Assembly (NCBI GenBank): GCA_018263405.1
Contig: JAANXG010000118.1
Coordinates: forward strand, 1 to 20,010
Length of the DNA: 20,010 nt
Direction of reading: 5' to 3'
Source: Gammaproteobacteria bacterium
Lineage (GTDB): Bacteria > Pseudomonadota > Gammaproteobacteria > Arenicellales > JAANXG01
Shown here: piece by piece, positions 15,855-20,010 of the stretch
Numbering within the stretch: position 1 is the first letter of the stretch
How the letters are laid out: each line of letters starts with the position of its first letter
Translations under genes and position numbers: made by a program
Notes under the pieces: generated by a model
What the model was told of the DNA's origin: nothing
What the model saw: only the letters and a program-made list of their open reading frames with translations
The model's database searches: none

Positions 15855-16574
15855 TTGACAGCACCCCGCTTGTTCCGCAAGCTGTTGTTGCTCGCAGTAT
15901 GTGGATTGGCTGTAATGGTTGCCGCTAAAGCCCGGGATCGGCTTCAGGGAAGTGTGGCCTATCTCGAAGCGCACCGGCTGAACGACCAGTGGCGCCAATC
16001 GCAGCGCGTGCCGGATGATAAAAGTCTGCAAACGGCCTTCCAGCTGGCGCGCGAGGCGACTCATTACGACCCTTCGAATGCGGAGTATCGGCTTCTTCTG
16101 GCAGATCTGCGCGCATGGCGAGTCAAGTCCCTTCGTTTGTGGCCTAACCTGGCGACGACGGAAATGGAACTGATCGTCGATCGTCTCAAAACGGTACTCG
16201 CCGCCCGGCCGACGTGGTTCGAGGCATGGATCCGCCTGGTTTTGGTAAAATTTCAACTCGGCCAAATCGATCAGGAAATGATCGTTGCCATGGAGAAATC
16301 CATGGAAACCGGCCGCTATGAAACATCGGTTCACCACGGTGTAGCATTCGTAGGGCTGAGGGTATGGGATGAGCTTGGACCCGATTTAAAAAAACAAATT
16401 CAGAAAACCCTGACCATCGCTCTGGGTAACCGGTATATCCGGAAATTTGTGGTCAAAGAGATTGTTACGACACGCAAGATAAAGATATTTAAAGAGAAAC
16501 TGGAATCCGATACTTATCTGGAAAAAAAAGTAAAACAGTTTTTGCAGGAACTAAAAGGGTCTGAATCGGTTTGA
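15855..16574 (+). CDS. VpsP-like TPR protein of exopolysaccharide loci
   Basis: A 239-residue protein with one N-terminal membrane anchor (residues 8-24, KLLLLAVCGLAVMVAA) and a periplasmic helical part with TPR-like spacing: TAFQLAREATHYDPSNAEYRLLLADL (about 60-85), RLKTVLAARPTWFEAWIRLVLVKFQLGQ (about 110-138). This layout and the RPTW..AW..L.LVK.QLG signature fit the small protein that follows the tyrosine kinase in vps-like clusters (VpsP). Its molecular role is not known. The start is a TTG 15 bp after the kinase stop, preceded by AGAAAGG; no ATG lies upstream in frame. Its stop TGA overlaps the ATG of the next gene, so the two are translationally coupled. The C-terminal third is lysine-rich. 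Confidence 0.65.
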   Translation: MTAPRLFRKLLLLAVCGLAVMVAAKARDRLQGSVAYLEAHRLNDQWRQSQRVPDDKSLQTAFQLAREATHYDPSNAEYRLLLADLRAWRVKSLRLWPNLATTEMELIVDRLKTVLAARPTWFEAWIRLVLVKFQLGQIDQEMIVAMEKSMETGRYETSVHHGVAFVGLRVWDELGPDLKKQIQKTLTIALGNRYIRKFVVKEIVTTRKIKIFKEKLESDTYLEKKVKQFLQELKGSESV

Positions 16575-17878
16575 TGCGGTTTCGGTTCGGTGAATTTCAC
16601 AATGCGATCGTTTTCGTGTGCGTTCTGATCGTGATTATCTGTGTGCCCATACCCCTGGCATCGAACCGCCCTTTTGCCTGGTTTAGTCTGGAAACCTTTA
16701 TCTATGGGACTCTGGCTTTTTGGGCCTTGGGGCAATTTATTTATAACCAACCAGGGAATATCTCCAAGCCGGCAGCGACAATCCTGATTGTCCTGGTCAC
16801 GTGGATGGTATTGATACTATTGCAGACAATTCAGTTGCCGGAGGGTGTCGTCCAGGCGTTGAATCCACTCGTTTATTCACACCAAAAAGATCTTGCCCTG
16901 ATTACCGTAAAAGGAAGTACAACCCTAAGCATAGATCCGTCCAATACGTACAATGAAATGCTTAAATACGGTTCCTACGTCGGTTTGCTGTGCTTGACGG
17001 TCGCATCGGTGACAACCCGGAGGCGCTTGTTGTGGATCGTATGGGTGATTATCGGAGTGGGTGCGGCCGAAGCGGCATTTGGCATTTATAGCCGGGTCAC
17101 GGATTATGTGATTTTCCCGGAAATCGAACCGAGACTTCGAATTGGAACATTTGTGAACGAAAATCATTACGCCAATATGCTGACCATGATATTGGGACTT
17201 GTTTTGGGAGTCATTACATGGCTTGTCAATACCGGCTATAAGCGCAAGATCTCGAGGGATTCGAGCGATGCGGATATGCACCGTTCCGCTGCTTTTTTTT
17301 TGATCGGAGTAGCGATCGTGATGGTCGCCGGCATTTTTGTATCGGGTTCGCGGGGGCCAATCGTATTTTTCGGAATCGGATTTCTCATTATGGTAATCGT
17401 GGCGGCGCCCGTGCGACATCGGGCTGTTGGGGAGTTGATCATAGCGCCGGTTGCTGTATTAAGTGTGGTGGCGTCCGTGTGGTTCGTTGGCGTGGGGGCG
17501 GGCAACTATCAATGGGTGTTTCCCATTTTCAAGGACCAAACTTTGAGCTTCCACATTTACGATCATGCTCACAACGATTACCTTCAAACTGCTATTGAAC
17601 AAGGCATCCCGGTGGCGGTGTTATTGTGTCTAGCGGTATTGTTGATAATACGGGAGCTTTATAAAGGTTACAGGTATAGAAGAAACCCTCTGGTCCGAGG
17701 GGTGTTATTCGGATGTTTATCAAGCGTCATTTATATGTTACTACACGCCATGGTGGAGTTTAATTTCCGTATACCCGCTAACGCCGTGTATTTTTTTGCG
17801 ATTTCAGGTATTGGCCTCGCAGCCTGCCGGATTGACCGACGTGGTGGCAGGCGTCATTCCTCGGAAAGGCGGACATGA
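16574..17878 (+). CDS. O-antigen ligase/polymerase family membrane protein (Wzy-like)
   Basis: A polytopic inner-membrane protein of about 434 residues with some ten or more hydrophobic segments. The large periplasmic loop of the Wzy_C family is recognisable: NENHYANML near residue 195, SGSRGP near 257, and HAHNDYLQTAIEQGI near 330, whose His/Asp/Tyr pattern is shared by O-antigen ligases and polymerases. In an operon with Wza, Wzc and a WecA-type transferase, the likely role is polymerising lipid-linked repeat units in the periplasm; ligation to a lipid or protein cannot be excluded. The ATG at 16574 overlaps the upstream TGA by one base; a TTG at 16571 is an alternative start. The 3' end overlaps the next gene by ATGA. 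Confidence 0.85.
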   Translation: MRFRFGEFHNAIVFVCVLIVIICVPIPLASNRPFAWFSLETFIYGTLAFWALGQFIYNQPGNISKPAATILIVLVTWMVLILLQTIQLPEGVVQALNPLVYSHQKDLALITVKGSTTLSIDPSNTYNEMLKYGSYVGLLCLTVASVTTRRRLLWIVWVIIGVGAAEAAFGIYSRVTDYVIFPEIEPRLRIGTFVNENHYANMLTMILGLVLGVITWLVNTGYKRKISRDSSDADMHRSAAFFLIGVAIVMVAGIFVSGSRGPIVFFGIGFLIMVIVAAPVRHRAVGELIIAPVAVLSVVASVWFVGVGAGNYQWVFPIFKDQTLSFHIYDHAHNDYLQTAIEQGIPVAVLLCLAVLLIIRELYKGYRYRRNPLVRGVLFGCLSSVIYMLLHAMVEFNFRIPANAVYFFAISGIGLAACRIDRRGGRRHSSERRT

Positions 17879-18840
17879 GTACTGTAAAAAGAACGTTGGT
17901 CACCGGCGGGGCGGGATTTTTGGGGTCGCATTTGTGCGACTTCTTACTTGCTCAGGGCCGCGATGTGTTATGCGTGGACAATTACTACTCCGCGAGCAAG
18001 GAAAATATCCGTCACTGTTTTGATAATGTTAATTTCGAACTTATGCGGCATGATGTGACGTTTCCCCTCTACGTAGAGGTCGACGAAATCTATAATTTCG
18101 CCTGCCCGGCATCGCCCGTTCATTATCAAAGGGATCCCGTGCAGACAACGAAAACCAATGTTCATGGAGCCATCAACGTACTGGGTTTGGCGAAAAGAAC
18201 GGGTGCAAAAATACTTCAGGCATCCACGAGCGAGGTGTACGGGGATCCCGAGCAGCACCCGCAGCAGGAGAATTATTGGGGCTGCGTAAACCCAATTGGA
18301 ATACGGGCGTGCTACGACGAAGGTAAACGCTGCGCCGAAACGCTGTTTTTCGATTACAAAAGACAACATGGTGTGAACATACGAGTATTGCGGATATTCA
18401 ATACGTATGGTCCTCGTATGGACCTGAATGATGGGAGGGTCGTTTCGAATTTTATCATTCAGGCGCTCAGAAACGAGCCCATAACGATTTATGGAGACGG
18501 CACGCAAACCCGATCGTTTTGCTACGTGGACGACATGATAGAAATTGTAACTCGGTTTATGGATGGCCCCGATGACCTGACGGGGCCAATAAACGCGGGC
18601 AATCCCGAGGAATATACGATCAAACAATTGGCCGAGGAAATACTGCGATTAACGCACTCGTCATCCGGGCTGATATATCGGGACTTGCCGGACGATGACC
18701 CGAAGCAAAGGTGTCCGGATATCGGCCTTGCCGGGGAAAAATTCAATTGGGAGCCGACAACGGGACTGAGAGAAGGGTTGAGAAAAACGATTGCATATTT
18801 CGACGATGTCCTGACGCAAGGAAAGTGCCCTATAAATTAA
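17875..18840 (+). CDS. UDP-glucuronate decarboxylase (UDP-xylose synthase)
   Basis: A cytoplasmic NAD-dependent SDR enzyme converting UDP-glucuronate to UDP-xylose. It has 321 residues, typical of the soluble bacterial form. The NAD-binding motif is GGAGFLG (residues 11-17), the catalytic STSEVYGD is at 117-124 and the YDEGK active-site Tyr/Lys at 147-151. Strong UXS-specific text is present: RHDVTFPLYVEVD, ACPASPVHYQ, FNTYGPRM, DGRVVSNFI and TRSFCYVDD. The start ATG overlaps the stop of the upstream polymerase gene. Presence in the operon implies that xylose, or a sugar derived from it, is a component of the polymer. The UDP-glucose dehydrogenase needed to supply UDP-glucuronate is not in this window. 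Confidence 0.93.
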   Translation: MSTVKRTLVTGGAGFLGSHLCDFLLAQGRDVLCVDNYYSASKENIRHCFDNVNFELMRHDVTFPLYVEVDEIYNFACPASPVHYQRDPVQTTKTNVHGAINVLGLAKRTGAKILQASTSEVYGDPEQHPQQENYWGCVNPIGIRACYDEGKRCAETLFFDYKRQHGVNIRVLRIFNTYGPRMDLNDGRVVSNFIIQALRNEPITIYGDGTQTRSFCYVDDMIEIVTRFMDGPDDLTGPINAGNPEEYTIKQLAEEILRLTHSSSGLIYRDLPDDDPKQRCPDIGLAGEKFNWEPTTGLREGLRKTIAYFDDVLTQGKCPIN

Positions 18841-18865
18841 CGCAATACGCTCACTTTAGCATTAC

Positions 18866-19900
18866 GTGGCTATCTTACTGGTATTCCTTGCCACTTTAGT
18901 CGTACTGGAGGGGCTGCGCCGGAACGCCGGGCAGATCGGTTTGATGTCGATTCCCGGGGCCCACAGACGGCATAGTTGCCCGACACCGCTGGTGGGTGGC
19001 ATTGGCGTGTTTGCCGGGATTATGCTGGGTTTATGGTTGTTGCCGTTCCAACAGGAAGTACGTGTTGCGATGGCGCTCGCCGGGACAATTTTGGTGGTTA
19101 CGGGCATATGGGATGACATACTGGAAGCCCAATTCGCCGTTCGATTTGCAGCCCAAGCACTGGCCGTAGGCGTAATTGCGTGGATGGCCGACGTCTCGTT
19201 AAGGGATCTTGGCTACATTCTCAATACGAATCATTCCGTTTCCCTCGGGCAGTGGAGTATCGCTCTGACGATTTTCGCCGCGGTGGGAGTGATCAATGCG
19301 ATAAATATGTCCGACGGCCTTGACGGGTTGGCGGGTGGATTGTCTCTTGTAACTTGCAGCGCTCTGCTGATAGCGTGTTACACAGCAGGAAAACTCGAGT
19401 ATGTACCTCTTGTTGCGATCGTTATCGCCGCCTTACTTGCGATCATGTTTTTTAACGCAAGGAGGATATTCGGACTCGGCGCCGCGAGAGTCTACCTCGG
19501 CAATACGGGAAGCTTGTTGGTCGGTTTTTTGCTGGCGTGGTTACTGATTGCTACGACCCAGGGAGAGGGAAGGGTAATGGCTCCGGTAACTGCTTTGTGG
19601 GTGTTCGCTTTACCGTTGTTCGACGCCGTCGCGGTTTTGTTGCGGCGACCGATCCAAGGCCGCTCGCCCTTTCATGCGGACCGGCGCCACTATCATCACT
19701 ATTTACTGGACGATGGTTTCAGCGTAAATCAAACGCTGGTGATTTCTATTTTCTCCGCGGTGGTGCTCGCTGGGATCGGTTTATCGGCGGAAGTCAACGA
19801 AGTGCCCGAACACGTTATGTTTTATACTTTCCTTATATTGTTTGCCGTATATTTACTGATTATGTTGGCCCTGGATTTAGGCAAAAATCGCTTGCCTTAG
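18866..19900 (+). CDS. WecA-type undecaprenyl-phosphate sugar-1-phosphate transferase
   Basis: An integral inner-membrane enzyme of the MraY/WecA family that transfers a HexNAc-1-phosphate onto undecaprenyl phosphate and so starts each repeat unit. It has 344 residues and about ten hydrophobic helices. Family motifs: PTPLVGGIG (39-47), the Mg-binding Asp pair in WDDILEAQ (D83, D84), NAINMSDGLDGLAGG (144-158) and HADRRHYHH (270-278). Unusual: the motif normally read as GDAGS is LGNTGS (211-216), so Asn213 replaces a conserved acidic residue. The start is GTG, the first possible codon after an in-frame TAG at 18857-18859. It lies 25 bp after the decarboxylase gene with no convincing ribosome site. 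It is the last gene of the operon within the window. Confidence 0.88.
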   Translation: MAILLVFLATLVVLEGLRRNAGQIGLMSIPGAHRRHSCPTPLVGGIGVFAGIMLGLWLLPFQQEVRVAMALAGTILVVTGIWDDILEAQFAVRFAAQALAVGVIAWMADVSLRDLGYILNTNHSVSLGQWSIALTIFAAVGVINAINMSDGLDGLAGGLSLVTCSALLIACYTAGKLEYVPLVAIVIAALLAIMFFNARRIFGLGAARVYLGNTGSLLVGFLLAWLLIATTQGEGRVMAPVTALWVFALPLFDAVAVLLRRPIQGRSPFHADRRHYHHYLLDDGFSVNQTLVISIFSAVVLAGIGLSAEVNEVPEHVMFYTFLILFAVYLLIMLALDLGKNRLP

Positions 19901-19950
19901 TACCCTTGGGCATAAATACACACACGTTCAGAGCGTCTCCAAAGTGCCAA

Positions 19951-20010
19951 TGCAAGGCGCGCTTCGCAGGGAATGGCGAGCCCTTTTCAAGAAGCGCAAC
20001 GCCGCAGTGG
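19951..20010. repeat. Hairpin-forming intergenic repeat-like sequence at the window end
   Basis: GCGCTTC (19959-19965) pairs with GAAGCGC (19991-19997), and inside it AGGG (19968-19971) pairs with CCCT (19981-19984), giving a two-part imperfect stem. The following AACGCCGCAG echoes GCGCTTCGCAG. It follows the last operon gene after about 50 bp and is cut by the window edge. It may be a REP-like palindromic element or a terminator; there is a TTTT within the stem but no T-tract after it. Confidence 0.4.

Noticed and set aside
1..20010. CRISPR arrays, tRNA or rRNA genes, complete insertion sequences, phage genes.
   Set aside because: No regularly spaced repeat array, cloverleaf, rRNA segment, transposase or phage protein was recognised on either strand.

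Overview
The window reads as chromosomal DNA of a moderately GC-rich gammaproteobacterium. The evidence is gene content and order. A CsiV-like periplasmic protein sits next to mfd, and trxB, ftsK, lolA and serS follow one another as in the classical gammaproteobacterial trxB-ftsK-lolA-rarA-serS neighbourhood. The genus cannot be told from this sequence.

Region 1 (1-10794) is housekeeping and every reading frame in it is intact. On the minus strand lie the 5' end of a csiV-like gene, mfd (transcription-repair coupling factor), an Smr-domain gene and trxB. On the plus strand are def (peptide deformylase, between csiV and mfd), ftsK, lolA and serS. rarA, normally between lolA and serS, is absent. 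Four gene boundaries here carry related copies of a short intergenic repeat built around AAAGTCCGTGCAATGTCGG. The most complete copy, upstream of trxB, is bounded by 11-bp inverted repeats and by 11-bp direct repeats.

Region 2 (10795-11154) is a long leader. It contains a textbook sigma-54 promoter (TGGCA-N6-TTGCA), three small palindromes around it, and a 12-bp direct repeat further upstream that could be an activator site.

Region 3 (11155-19900) is a plus-strand exopolysaccharide operon with tight spacing and 1-4 bp overlaps. It encodes an unrecognised exported protein with internal repeats, an outer-membrane beta-barrel protein, a Wza-type exporter, a Wzc-type chain-length regulator/tyrosine kinase, a VpsP-like TPR protein, a Wzy/O-antigen-ligase-family membrane protein, a UDP-glucuronate decarboxylase (UDP-xylose synthesis) and a WecA-type initiating sugar-phosphate transferase. 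Together these describe a Wzx/Wzy-type secreted, probably xylose-containing polymer.

The first four genes of this operon are damaged. The first has an early nonsense codon and a 1-bp frameshift. The barrel gene has a frameshift at a G9 tract. An internal deletion fuses wza to wzc, and wzc has a further 1-bp frameshift. The last four genes are intact. This is either real decay (with possible phase variation at the G tract) or a locally poor assembly; the sequence alone cannot decide. The window ends in a hairpin-forming, repeat-like intergenic sequence.
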